Below are positions 31,658 through 40,177 of a stretch of 64,000 nucleotides of DNA, one piece after another (within the stretch, counting starts at the first letter, position 1; each line of letters begins with the position of its first letter). Source of the stretch: Obesumbacterium proteus. Lineage in GTDB: Bacteria; Pseudomonadota; Gammaproteobacteria; Enterobacterales; Enterobacteriaceae. The notes below the pieces were generated by a model. That model was not told where the DNA came from. It searched no databases and saw only the letters and a program-made list of their open reading frames with translations. Both the position numbers and the translations under genes were made by a program. The DNA is taken from the NCBI RefSeq assembly GCF_001586165.1, contig NZ_CP014608.1:310001-374000 (forward strand), written 5' to 3'.

Positions 31658-32722
31658 CTATCGATGATACTTAGCTGAAAGCCGATGGACAGCCTCAACA
31701 AAGGTTCCTGCATTCTCTGGTGGTACATCCTGATGGATACCGTGACCAAGATTGAATACGTGCCCAGTGCCCTCTCCGAAACCTTCGAGGATAGTCGAGA
31801 CTTCCTGCTCAATTCGAGCCGCAGGCGCATACAGCATGGAAGGATCCATATTGCCTTGCAACGCAACTTTGTCACCTACACGGCGACGAGCATCGGCGAT
31901 GTCCGTGCTCCAATCCAAGCCTAGCGCATCACAGCCGGTTTCAGCCATAGCTTCCAGCCACTGGCCACCACCTTTGGTGAATAACGTCACAGGAACACGA
32001 CGACCGTCATTTTCACGGATCAGCCCATCAACGATTTTATGCATGTAGTTCAGCGAGAACAGGCGATAGTCACGGCCTGTCAGCACGCCACCCCATGTAT
32101 CAAAAATCATGACTGACTGAGCGCCAGCGCGGATCTGTGCATTGAGGTACAAAATCACGCTATCGGCCAGTTTATCCAGCAGCAGATGCAGCGTGGCTGG
32201 CTCGGCATACATCATCTTTTTAATTTTGGTGAAAGCTTTGCTACTACCGCCTTCCACCATATAGGTCGCGAGCGTCCACGGACTTCCAGAGAAGCCAATC
32301 AGAGGAACCTGTCCATCCAGATTTTTACGGATGGTGCGTACCGCATTCATCACATACCCCAGTTCATCTTCAGGGTCGGGAACGGGCAGCTTTTCCACAT
32401 CGGCTTTACAGGTAATTGGTGATGAGAAACGAGGGCCTTCACCCGTTTCAAAATAGAGCCCAAGCCCCATCGCATCAGGAATAGTCAAAATGTCTGAAAA
32501 CAGAATTGCCGCATCTAGCGCATAACGGCGCAGCGGTTGAAGTGTGACTTCACAGGCTAACTCAGCATTTTTGCACAAAGACATAAAATCACCGGCCTGA
32601 GCACGGGTGGCTTTATATTCTGGCAAATAACGTCCGGCCTGACGCATCATCCATACCGGTGTTATGTCTACAGGCTGGCGCAATAGTGCGCGCAGGTAGC
32701 GGTCGTTCTTCAGTTCAGTCAT
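31658..32722 (-). CDS. hemE: Uroporphyrinogen decarboxylase
   Basis: 354 aa. Converts uroporphyrinogen III to coproporphyrinogen III in haem synthesis. The N-terminal signature WMMRQAGRYLPEY and the C-terminal VFNLGHGIHQDVPPEN are intact. In a nudC-hemE-nfi run (41 and 10 bp gaps). Confidence 0.97.
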   Translation of the reverse strand: MTELKNDRYLRALLRQPVDITPVWMMRQAGRYLPEYKATRAQAGDFMSLCKNAELACEVTLQPLRRYALDAAILFSDILTIPDAMGLGLYFETGEGPRFSSPITCKADVEKLPVPDPEDELGYVMNAVRTIRKNLDGQVPLIGFSGSPWTLATYMVEGGSSKAFTKIKKMMYAEPATLHLLLDKLADSVILYLNAQIRAGAQSVMIFDTWGGVLTGRDYRLFSLNYMHKIVDGLIRENDGRRVPVTLFTKGGGQWLEAMAETGCDALGLDWSTDIADARRRVGDKVALQGNMDPSMLYAPAARIEQEVSTILEGFGEGTGHVFNLGHGIHQDVPPENAGTFVEAVHRLSAKYHR

Positions 32723-32763
32723 CCTTTGGCTCCCTAAATAATCTCATCGCATTGTAGCATGCG

Positions 32764-33543
32764 TTATTCGCCTTCTGTGTCTTCTCGACAAAGTGCCACG
32801 GTATCTTCGATTAAACGCCGCGCTACAGTGCCTGCTGGCGGCAGCTGAGGTAGATTGTCATAGCGATACCAGCCCGCATTCAATAACTCTTTTGGATCGT
32901 GCTGAAGTTCGCCGCCTGCATAATCAGCCATGAAGGCTACCATCAGTGAGTGCGGGAACGGCCATGGCTGGGAGGCAACGTAGCGCAGGTTTTTAATTTG
33001 AACGCGGCTCTCTTCCATAATTTCACGCGCAGCGGCCTGCTCAAGCGTTTCGCCCACCTCAACGAATCCTGCCAATACGGTATGTATACCGTTCCGATGA
33101 CGTTTATGCTGCGCCAAAAGGATTTCATCGCCACGACGGATAGCCACGATAATGCACGGCGCAATTTGCGGATAATAACGCTGGCGGCAGTTCGGGCACA
33201 TACTTGCCCACTCTGAACGGCTGGAGTACATCTCATGTCCGCAATAACCGCAAAACGTATGCGAACGGAAAAACTCGGCCAGTTGTACACCACGGCCAAC
33301 GAGCTGGAAAAGGCCGCGATCAACGTCAATCAGTTGGCGAACAGACACCATATCTTGCCGACGTGCTTCCTCTATCAACCACATGGGATGCCCTTCCCAC
33401 TCGCCAATTTGGTGCGCCGATTTAGTGCTGAGTTGCCATTGCAGGGCAGAACCAAAAGGCAGATCGCCACGGGGTAGCCAGACCTTACCTTCATGGCTAA
33501 TCACCCACCAGCCGGTGTCATCATCTTTTAACTGTTGTTCCAT
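32764..33543 (-). CDS. nudC: NAD(+) diphosphatase / NAD-capped RNA hydrolase NudC
   Basis: 259 aa. Nudix box GFVEVGETLEQAAAREIMEE followed by S; zinc ribbon CGYCG and CPNC; and the SQPWPFPHSLM motif that sets NADH specificity. Removes NAD caps from RNA and splits NAD(H). Divergent from rsd across 78 bp. Confidence 0.95.
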   Translation of the reverse strand: MEQQLKDDDTGWWVISHEGKVWLPRGDLPFGSALQWQLSTKSAHQIGEWEGHPMWLIEEARRQDMVSVRQLIDVDRGLFQLVGRGVQLAEFFRSHTFCGYCGHEMYSSRSEWASMCPNCRQRYYPQIAPCIIVAIRRGDEILLAQHKRHRNGIHTVLAGFVEVGETLEQAAAREIMEESRVQIKNLRYVASQPWPFPHSLMVAFMADYAGGELQHDPKELLNAGWYRYDNLPQLPPAGTVARRLIEDTVALCREDTEGE

Positions 33544-33621
33544 ATCTTTGACATTAAACCTCTGCTAATCTGGCATTCGATTGTTGCTAATTTGTAACAT
33601 TTACCTCATGGAGTTGAATAT

Positions 33622-34136
33622 ATGCTCAACCGTCTCGAACATCTGACTCAACGCGTAGGTGGTAGTAATGAATTAATCGACCAATGGTTGCAAGCCCGCA
33701 AGCAACTACTCGTGGCCTATTGTGCACTGGTTGGTATTAAACCAAATAAAGAAAAGCATACCCCGCTCAATGAAAAAGCGCTGGAGAACTTCTGCCACAA
33801 TCTGGTTGATTATCTCTCCGCCGGTCATTTCCATGTTTACGATCGTATCGTAGAGCTGGTTGGCGGCGATGACAGTCCACACATGGCAGTAACAAAAAAA
33901 TCTATCCTGCGTTACACGATAATACCAAGCTAATTATGGCGTTCCACGATCGCTTTACCGATGACGAACTGAGCGAAGAAGAGTGTTTAGCTCTCCATGA
34001 CGCACTTTCGCACATTGGGGAAACGCTAGCTGCCCGCTTTGCCTTAGAAGACAACCTGATTCAAATCGCCTATGACATCTGGCAGGCCAATGCGCCCGCT
34101 GCGGATAATGATGATTCATTGGCGCGCCCTGCATAA
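33622..34136 (+). pseudogene. rsd: Anti-sigma70 factor Rsd, frameshifted at an A7 tract (pseudogene, sequencing slip or frameshifting)
   Basis: Straight reading stops after 103 codons (33931-33933). The downstream frame from 33900 to 34136 encodes the rest of Rsd (IYPALHDNTKLIMAFHD through LEDNLIQIAYD), matching the C-terminal half of E. coli Rsd. A -1 shift at the seven-A run 33894-33900 gives a 171-aa product. In the zero frame the run reads A AAA AAA, the best-known bacterial -1 slippery heptamer. Rsd binds sigma70 in stationary phase and stimulates SpoT. No clear stimulatory stem follows, so a one-base deletion or base-calling error is at least as likely as programmed frameshifting. Confidence 0.85.
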
Positions 34137-34210
34137 CATCTGAAAGTAGCATAGACATTACAGCTTAGTTAACAGCTTGCAGTTTTGTGCTCCCGCTCCT
34201 ACACTGGGCA

Positions 34211-34319
34211 CTCTTGTCGGAGTGCCTAGTGAGCGGGATCCTTTCCCACTTCAGGCTGAGACCGTTAATTCGGGATCCGCGGAACCTGATCGGGTTAATA
34301 CCCGCGAAGGGAACAAGAG
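34211..34319 (+). promoter_or_regulatory. TPP riboswitch (THI element) of the thi operon
   Basis: Contains the conserved blocks GGCTGAGA, ATTCGGGATCCGCGGAACCT, GATC and AATACCCGCGAAGGGAACAA, closed by a P1 helix CTCTTGT / ACAAGAG. Binds thiamine pyrophosphate and in E. coli thiC represses mainly by hiding the ribosome site and promoting termination. 138 nt separate it from the thiC start. Confidence 0.96.
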
Positions 34320-34457
34320 TAATCCTTTGCACCCACCAGCATTTATCTATCGCTGATGGGGTGCCTGCTATCTATTACTCCCTCCGAGCTCCAGACAAGC
34401 AATTCTCCAACTTGATTTTTAATCATTGTTAAACCAGAACACTGGTAGGAATTTGCT

Positions 34458-36403
34458 ATGTCTATGAATAAAAAGAGACCACCCAAGCCCCACTTTCTCG
34501 TCGTGAACAACGCGCACAGGCTCAGGCCTTTATCGATCATCTACGCGGTGAAGCCTATCCTAACTCTCAGCGCATCTACCTCACCAGTTCGCGTGAGGAC
34601 ATTCGCGTGCCGATGCGCGAGATCCAGCTTAGTCCAACGCTGCTTGGCGGCAGCAAAGATAACCCACAGTATGAACCCAACGAGCCAATTCCGGTTTACG
34701 ATACCGCAGGCCCCTATGGCGATCCCGATGCCGATTTAGACGTGCGCAATGGCCTGAAGCCGCTGCGCCATCCATGGATTGCCGAGCGAGGTGATACCGA
34801 GTTGCTGGATCAACTGAGCTCCGCCTATACCCAACAGCGCTTAGCCGATGACGGGCTCGATCATTTACGCTTCGACAACCTGCCACAGCCACGTCGCGCC
34901 AAAACCGGCAAGTGTGTAACGCAGCTTCATTACGCACGTCAGGGGATCATCACGCCAGAAATGGAATTCATCGCTATCCGTGAAAACATGGGCCGCGAGC
35001 GTATTCGCGGCGATGTACTGCGTCAGCAACATCCTGGGCAGAATTTTGGCGCGCTGCTGCCAAAAGATATCACGGCCGAATTTGTCCGCAGTGAAGTGGC
35101 CGCTGGACGCGCCATTATCCCTTCCAATATCAATCACCCCGAATCAGAGCCGATGATTATTGGGCGTAATTTCTTGGTGAAGGTTAATGCGAATATCGGT
35201 AACTCCGCCGTGACCTCTTCGATTGAAGAAGAAGTGGAAAAGCTGGTTTGGTCGACTCGTTGGGGCGCTGATACCGTTATGGATTTGTCCACTGGCCGCT
35301 ATATTCACGAAACGCGAGAGTGGATTTTACGCAACAGCCCAGTGCCAATCGGCACCGTTCCGATCTATCAAGCATTGGAAAAAGTGAACGGAATTGCAGA
35401 AAACCTCAACTGGGAAATCTTCCGCGATACGCTGCTAGAGCAGGCAGAGCAAGGCGTTGACTATTTTACTATTCACGCCGGTGTGCTGTTACGCTACGTT
35501 CCAATGACGGCCAAACGCCTCACCGGGATCGTCTCCCGTGGCGGTTCGATTATGGCCAAATGGTGCCTTTCACATCATAAAGAAAACTTCCTTTTTGAGC
35601 GCTTCCGTGACATTTGCCAAATCTGTGCGGCCTATGATGTCGCGCTCTCATTGGGTGATGGGCTGCGTCCGGGCTCGATCCAAGATGCTAACGATGAAGC
35701 TCAGTTTGCAGAACTCCATACGCTCGGCGAACTCACCAAAATTGCGTGGGAATATGATGTTCAGGTCATGATCGAAGGCCCAGGACATGTGCCAATGCAG
35801 ATGATCCACCGCAACATGACCGAAGAGCTAGAGCACTGCCACGAAGCACCGTTTTATACATTGGGGCCACTGACAACGGATATTGCTCCGGGTTATGACC
35901 ATTTCACTTCTGGGATCGGCGCCGCCATGATTGGCTGGTTCGGTTGTGCCATGCTCTGCTATGTCACTCCCAAAGAGCACTTGGGATTACCCAACAAAGA
36001 AGACGTCAAACAAGGCCTTATCACTTACAAGATCGCAGCCCATGCCGCCGATCTTGCTAAAGGGCATCCGGGCGCTCAGATCCGCGATAACGCCATGTCA
36101 AAAGCCCGCTTTGAATTCCGTTGGGAAGATCAGTTCAATCTGGCGCTCGATCCCCATACGGCAAGAACCTATCACGACGAAACGCTGCCGCAAGAATCGG
36201 GCAAAGTGGCACATTTTTGCTCCATGTGTGGGCCAAAATTCTGCTCAATGAAGATCTCTCAGGAAGTGCGTGACTATGCCGCAAAACAGGAAGAGTTAGC
36301 TCAACCGGTTGAAGTGGGTATGGCACAGATGTCTGAAGCTTTTCGAGCAAAAGGTGGCGAGATCTATCACACCACCAGCAACCTACAAACGGAGAAAAGC
36401 TAA
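34458..36403 (+). pseudogene. thiC: Phosphomethylpyrimidine synthase ThiC, frameshifted near codon 6
   Basis: The natural start at 34458 (AGGA ribosome site at 34447-34450) leads into the wrong frame after MSMNKK. The ThiC frame has a stop at 34469-34471 and then reads KETTQAPLSRREQRAQAQAF and on to the end. One extra A in the five-A run 34470-34474 would restore a full protein of about 648 aa. The body is intact: AGRAIIPSNINHPESEP and the CxxCx4C cluster CSMCGPKFC that binds the iron-sulfur cluster. As written, the first usable codon would be GTG 34601 or ATG 34607, losing about 48 residues. Either thiamine auxotrophy or a sequence error. Confidence 0.87.
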
Positions 36404-37047
36404 TGGCTCAATTAACCTTCCCAGCGACCGAACAGCGCCTTGGGCTTTATCCCGTCGTCGATAGCGTTAAATGGATTGAGCGCCTGCTCAAAGCAGGCGT
36501 TAGGACGATTCAACTGCGAATCAAAGATCAACCTGAACAGGTGGTAGAATCTGATGTCGCTCACGCCATTGCCTTAGGCCGACACTACCAGGCACGTTTA
36601 TTTATTAATGATTATTGGCAGCTCGCCATTAAACATCGTGCTTACGGCGTCCACCTAGGCCAAGAAGATCTGGATATCGCCGATCTTCAAGCGATCAGCA
36701 ACGCGCAGCTTCGTCTAGGACTTTCCACACATGACGATGCGGAAATGGATCGTGCTCTGTCTTATCGCCCCTCATATATCGCATTAGGCCATATATTCCC
36801 CACCCAAACCAAGGTGATGCCGTCTGCGCCACAGGGACTTATCGATCTCAAGCGGCAGGTTGCTCGTATTCCCGATTACTCCACCGTCGCCATCGGCGGG
36901 ATCAGTATCGATCGCGTTCCCGCCGTGCTGGAATGTGGCGTCGGCAGCATTGCCGTAGTAAGCGCCATTACGCAGGCACCGGACTGGCTGGCCGCTACCG
37001 ACACTTTGCTACAGCTCATAGAGAATCGGAGAGCCAACGATGCTTAG
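36403..37047 (+). CDS. thiE: Thiamine-phosphate synthase
   Basis: 214 aa TIM-barrel enzyme joining HMP-PP and thiazole phosphate. Phosphate-binding AIGGIS and AVVSAI loops near the C-terminus and the TQTK loop are visible. Start overlaps the thiC stop (TAATG), so translation is coupled. Second gene of thiCEFSGH. Confidence 0.96.
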   Translation: MAQLTFPATEQRLGLYPVVDSVKWIERLLKAGVRTIQLRIKDQPEQVVESDVAHAIALGRHYQARLFINDYWQLAIKHRAYGVHLGQEDLDIADLQAISNAQLRLGLSTHDDAEMDRALSYRPSYIALGHIFPTQTKVMPSAPQGLIDLKRQVARIPDYSTVAIGGISIDRVPAVLECGVGSIAVVSAITQAPDWLAATDTLLQLIENRRANDA

Positions 37048-37792
37048 CGATCACGATTTTATGCGCTATAGCCGCCAGCTGCTGCTCGAAGAAATTGGCT
37101 CTCAGGGGCAGGAAAATCTCAGCGCTGCTAGCGTTTTAATTGTTGGATTGGGTGGATTAGGCGCTCCAGCAGCGATGTATTTGGCGGCCGCGGGCGTTGG
37201 TAAGATCCTACTTGCCGACGACGATCGTCTGCATATCAGCAATCTCCAGCGTCAGATCCTATATACCACCCGCGATCTTGATCAATCCAAAGCAGAAACG
37301 GCGAAGCAACGCCTACAGGATCTGAATCCTCAGGTGGAGTTCATCACCCTATCTGAACGCTTAGCCGGTAATGCTCTTAGAGAAGCGGTGGCACAGGTCG
37401 ATTTAATTCTCGACTGTAGCGACAACATGCCCACACGTCAGGCGATAAATTCCGCCTGTGTGTCCCAAAACAAACCGTTGATCAGCGGCAGTGCCGTGGG
37501 ATTTGGCGGGCAACTGATGGTCATTGAACCGCCGTTTGCACAGGGCTGTTATCGATGCCTATGGCCAGATGACCTAGAGCCTCAGCGTAATTGCCGTAAT
37601 GCTGGCGTACTTGGTCCGGTGGTTGGTGTGATCGGCACGCTACAAGCGCTAGAGGCTATCAAGATGCTCGCCGGTATGCCTTCTGCTTTGGCCGGAAAAC
37701 TGCGGCTATTCGATGGACGCCAGCAAAGCTGGCGTACTTTTAGCCTGAAACGCGCTCCTGCCTGCCCAGTATGCGGAGCACATAGCGTATGA
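37040..37792 (+). CDS. thiF: ThiS adenylyltransferase ThiF
   Basis: 250 aa E1-like enzyme that adenylates the ThiS C-terminus. ATP-binding VGLGGLGAPAAMYLAAAGVG and the zinc pairs CYRC and CPVC are present. Overlaps thiE by 8 bp and thiS by 4 bp. Confidence 0.96.
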   Translation: MLSDHDFMRYSRQLLLEEIGSQGQENLSAASVLIVGLGGLGAPAAMYLAAAGVGKILLADDDRLHISNLQRQILYTTRDLDQSKAETAKQRLQDLNPQVEFITLSERLAGNALREAVAQVDLILDCSDNMPTRQAINSACVSQNKPLISGSAVGFGGQLMVIEPPFAQGCYRCLWPDDLEPQRNCRNAGVLGPVVGVIGTLQALEAIKMLAGMPSALAGKLRLFDGRQQSWRTFSLKRAPACPVCGAHSV

Positions 37793-37989
37793 AGATCACC
37801 GTCAACGATGAAAAAATAACGCTCGATACTCCTACCAGCGTCGAGGATTTACTGACACAACTAGGCCGACACCAGCAAGGCACCGCGCTGGCGCTTAATC
37901 AAACGATTCTCCCTCGCGAGCTCTGGGCAACACAACAGCTTGCCGACGGAGATGACGTTGTGGTGTTCCAAGCTATTGCTGGAGGTTGA
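37789..37989 (+). CDS. thiS: Sulfur carrier protein ThiS
   Basis: 66 aa ubiquitin-like protein ending in Gly-Gly (AIAGG), the residue thiocarboxylated to donate sulfur for the thiazole ring. Overlaps thiF by four bases and is one base from thiG. Confidence 0.97.
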   Translation: MKITVNDEKITLDTPTSVEDLLTQLGRHQQGTALALNQTILPRELWATQQLADGDDVVVFQAIAGG

Positions 37990-37990
37990 G

Positions 37991-38770
37991 ATGTTACAGA
38001 TTGCAGATAAAACGTTTTCTTCACGCCTTTTCACCGGAACCGGAAAGTTTTCTTCGGCGGCAAAAATGCTCGCGGCCCTGAATGAGTCTGGCTCTCAGCT
38101 CATTACCATGGCAATGAAACGCGTTGATCTTAAAAGTGGCAACGATGCCATTCTTGCTCCACTGCGTCAGCTTAATGCCAACCTGCTACCCAATACTTCT
38201 GGAGCAAAAACTGCCGAAGAGGCCGTATTTGCAGCTAAACTGGCTCGCGAGGCACTGGGAACTCACTGGGTGAAGCTTGAAATTCATCCCGACGTTCGCT
38301 ACCTGCTGCCAGATCCGATAGAAACCCTCAAAGCGGCAGAAATATTAGTGAAAGCAGGTTTTGTCGTTCTACCGTATTGCGGCGCCGATCCTGTTTTATG
38401 CAAACGTTTAGAAGAAGTAGGCTGTTCCGCCGTCATGCCGCTTGGCGCACCAATTGGCTCTAATCAGGGAATTATTACCCGAGAGTTTTTACAAATCATT
38501 ATTGAGCAAGCGAAGGTGCCAGTGGTGGTCGATGCTGGGATCGGCGCCCCTAGCCATGCCAGCGCGGCGATGGAACTGGGCGCGGACGCTGTTTTGGTTA
38601 ACACTGCTATCGCTGTTGCTCGTGACCCCGTGGCGATGGCAAAAGCTTTTAGGCTCGCCGTTGAGGCTGGCAGGATTGCCTATCAAAGCGGTTTAGGTTC
38701 TCCAAGCCAGCAAGCCAATGCCACCAGCCCACTGACGGGATTTTTGCACTCTTCGAAACAGGAGGTTTAG
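37991..38770 (+). CDS. thiG: Thiazole synthase
   Basis: 259 aa. Start ATG at 37991 has GGAGG at 37981-37985 and gives the family N-terminus MLQIADKTFSSRLF; a longer reading from 37940 lies inside thiS. TIM barrel with the Schiff-base lysine in VKLEIHPD and phosphate loops VVDAGIGAPS and ADAVLVNTAIA. Works with ThiH and ThiS. Confidence 0.96.
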   Translation: MLQIADKTFSSRLFTGTGKFSSAAKMLAALNESGSQLITMAMKRVDLKSGNDAILAPLRQLNANLLPNTSGAKTAEEAVFAAKLAREALGTHWVKLEIHPDVRYLLPDPIETLKAAEILVKAGFVVLPYCGADPVLCKRLEEVGCSAVMPLGAPIGSNQGIITREFLQIIIEQAKVPVVVDAGIGAPSHASAAMELGADAVLVNTAIAVARDPVAMAKAFRLAVEAGRIAYQSGLGSPSQQANATSPLTGFLHSSKQEV

Positions 38771-38773
38771 ATT

Positions 38774-39904
38774 GTGGAAACCTTCACACAACGCTGGCAG
38801 CAGCTGAATTGGGATGATATTGGGCTAAGAATCAACGGCAAAACTAGTGCCGATGTTGAACGTGCATTAATAGCTGCACGCCCCGATCGTGAAGATATGT
38901 TGGCTCTGCTTTCACCGGCGGCGGCTGGCTATCTCGAACCCATGGCGCACAAAGCACAGCAGCTTACGCGCCAGCGCTTCGGCAACACGGTAGGCTTTTA
39001 CGTTCCACTTTATCTTTCAAATCTATGCGCTAACGATTGCACCTATTGTGGTTTCTCCATGAGCAACCGCCTTAAGCGCAAAACGCTGGATGAGATTGAG
39101 ATAGAACGTGAATGTGAAGCCATTCGTGCAATGGGGTTTGACAGTCTTTTGTTAGTCACCGGTGAGCATCAGGCAAAAGTCGGGATGGATTATTTCCGCC
39201 AACATTTACCTAAAATCCGGCGTCATTTCAGTTCGTTAATGATGGAAGTTCAGCCGTTAGCACAGGAAGAATACGCGGAGCTCAAAACGCTAGGGTTAGA
39301 CGGAGTGATGGTTTATCAAGAAACCTATCATCCCTCGGTCTATGCCCAACATCACTTAAAAGGAAATAAGCAGGATTTCTTTTGGCGACTTGAAACTCCC
39401 GATCGTTTAGGCAAAGCGGGGATCGACAAGATCGGCATAGGCGCACTGATTGGGTTATCAGACAATTGGCGAACCGACTGTTTTATGGTTGCAGAGCATT
39501 TAACGTGGCTTCAGCAAACTTATTGGCAGAGCCGATACTCCATTTCGTTCCCACGCTTACGCCCCTGCACCGGTGGTATCGAACCGGCATCAATTATGGA
39601 TGAAGCACAGCTGGTGCAAACCATTTGTGCATTTCGTATTTTTGCCCCCGAGATTGAGCTCTCCCTCTCCACGCGCGAATCACCTGAATTCAGGGATAAC
39701 GTCGTGCCATTGGCCATCAACAACGTCAGCGCATTCTCAAAAACCCAACCCGGGGGCTATGCCGATAATCATCCAGAACTTGAGCAGTTCACCCCACACG
39801 ATGGACGAACGCCCGCGCAGGTAGCAGCATCACTCGTTTCATCAGGGCTACAGCCGGTATGGAAAGATTGGGACGGATATTTGGGAAGAACGCCGCAGGT
39901 TTAA
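38774..39904 (+). CDS. thiH: 2-iminoacetate synthase (radical SAM)
   Basis: 376 aa from a GTG start, with AGGAGG just upstream and overlapping the end of thiG. Splits tyrosine to dehydroglycine for the thiazole ring. Radical-SAM cluster CANDCTYC (CX3CX2C) in the N-terminal third. Last gene of the thi operon; convergent with rpoC. Confidence 0.96.
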   Translation: METFTQRWQQLNWDDIGLRINGKTSADVERALIAARPDREDMLALLSPAAAGYLEPMAHKAQQLTRQRFGNTVGFYVPLYLSNLCANDCTYCGFSMSNRLKRKTLDEIEIERECEAIRAMGFDSLLLVTGEHQAKVGMDYFRQHLPKIRRHFSSLMMEVQPLAQEEYAELKTLGLDGVMVYQETYHPSVYAQHHLKGNKQDFFWRLETPDRLGKAGIDKIGIGALIGLSDNWRTDCFMVAEHLTWLQQTYWQSRYSISFPRLRPCTGGIEPASIMDEAQLVQTICAFRIFAPEIELSLSTRESPEFRDNVVPLAINNVSAFSKTQPGGYADNHPELEQFTPHDGRTPAQVAASLVSSGLQPVWKDWDGYLGRTPQV

Positions 39905-40062
39905 AGGCAAGACTGTAACAAAAGGCGTTTATCAATAGCGTGTATTCCAGTTTAAAAAACATCGGGTAGCAATAGAAAATAGACGGCATAAAGTGCATCT
40001 ACTGATGCAACCTAAGCATTAGTCAGAGCTCATTCATCCCTCTAAGCTCTGCTGACCAAAAC

Positions 40063-40095
40063 AGGCAAGCCGAGTCTCCGAAGCTCGGTTTGCCT
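40063..40095 (+). terminator. Long hairpin after thiH, probable thi operon terminator
   Basis: AGGCAAGCCGAG pairs with CTCGGTTTGCCT (one wobble) around a 9-nt loop in the 273-bp thiH-rpoC convergent gap. The following T-run is poor, so termination strength is uncertain. The rest of the gap has only a short AGAGCT/AGCTCT hairpin. Confidence 0.5.
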
Positions 40096-40130
40096 GCCTC
40101 TTCTAAAGATATTTTCTAAATTTCAGGCAT

Positions 40131-40158
40131 AAAAAAACCGCTCCGAAGAGCGGTTTTT
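40131..40158 (-). terminator. rpoBC operon terminator
   Basis: Minus strand ACCGCTC TTCG GAGCGGT followed by seven Ts, about 20 nt past the rpoC stop. A UUCG-type tetraloop terminator, also usable by thi transcripts from the other side (five Ts). Confidence 0.92.
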
Positions 40159-40177
40159 ATTAGGCACGAATCAACGA

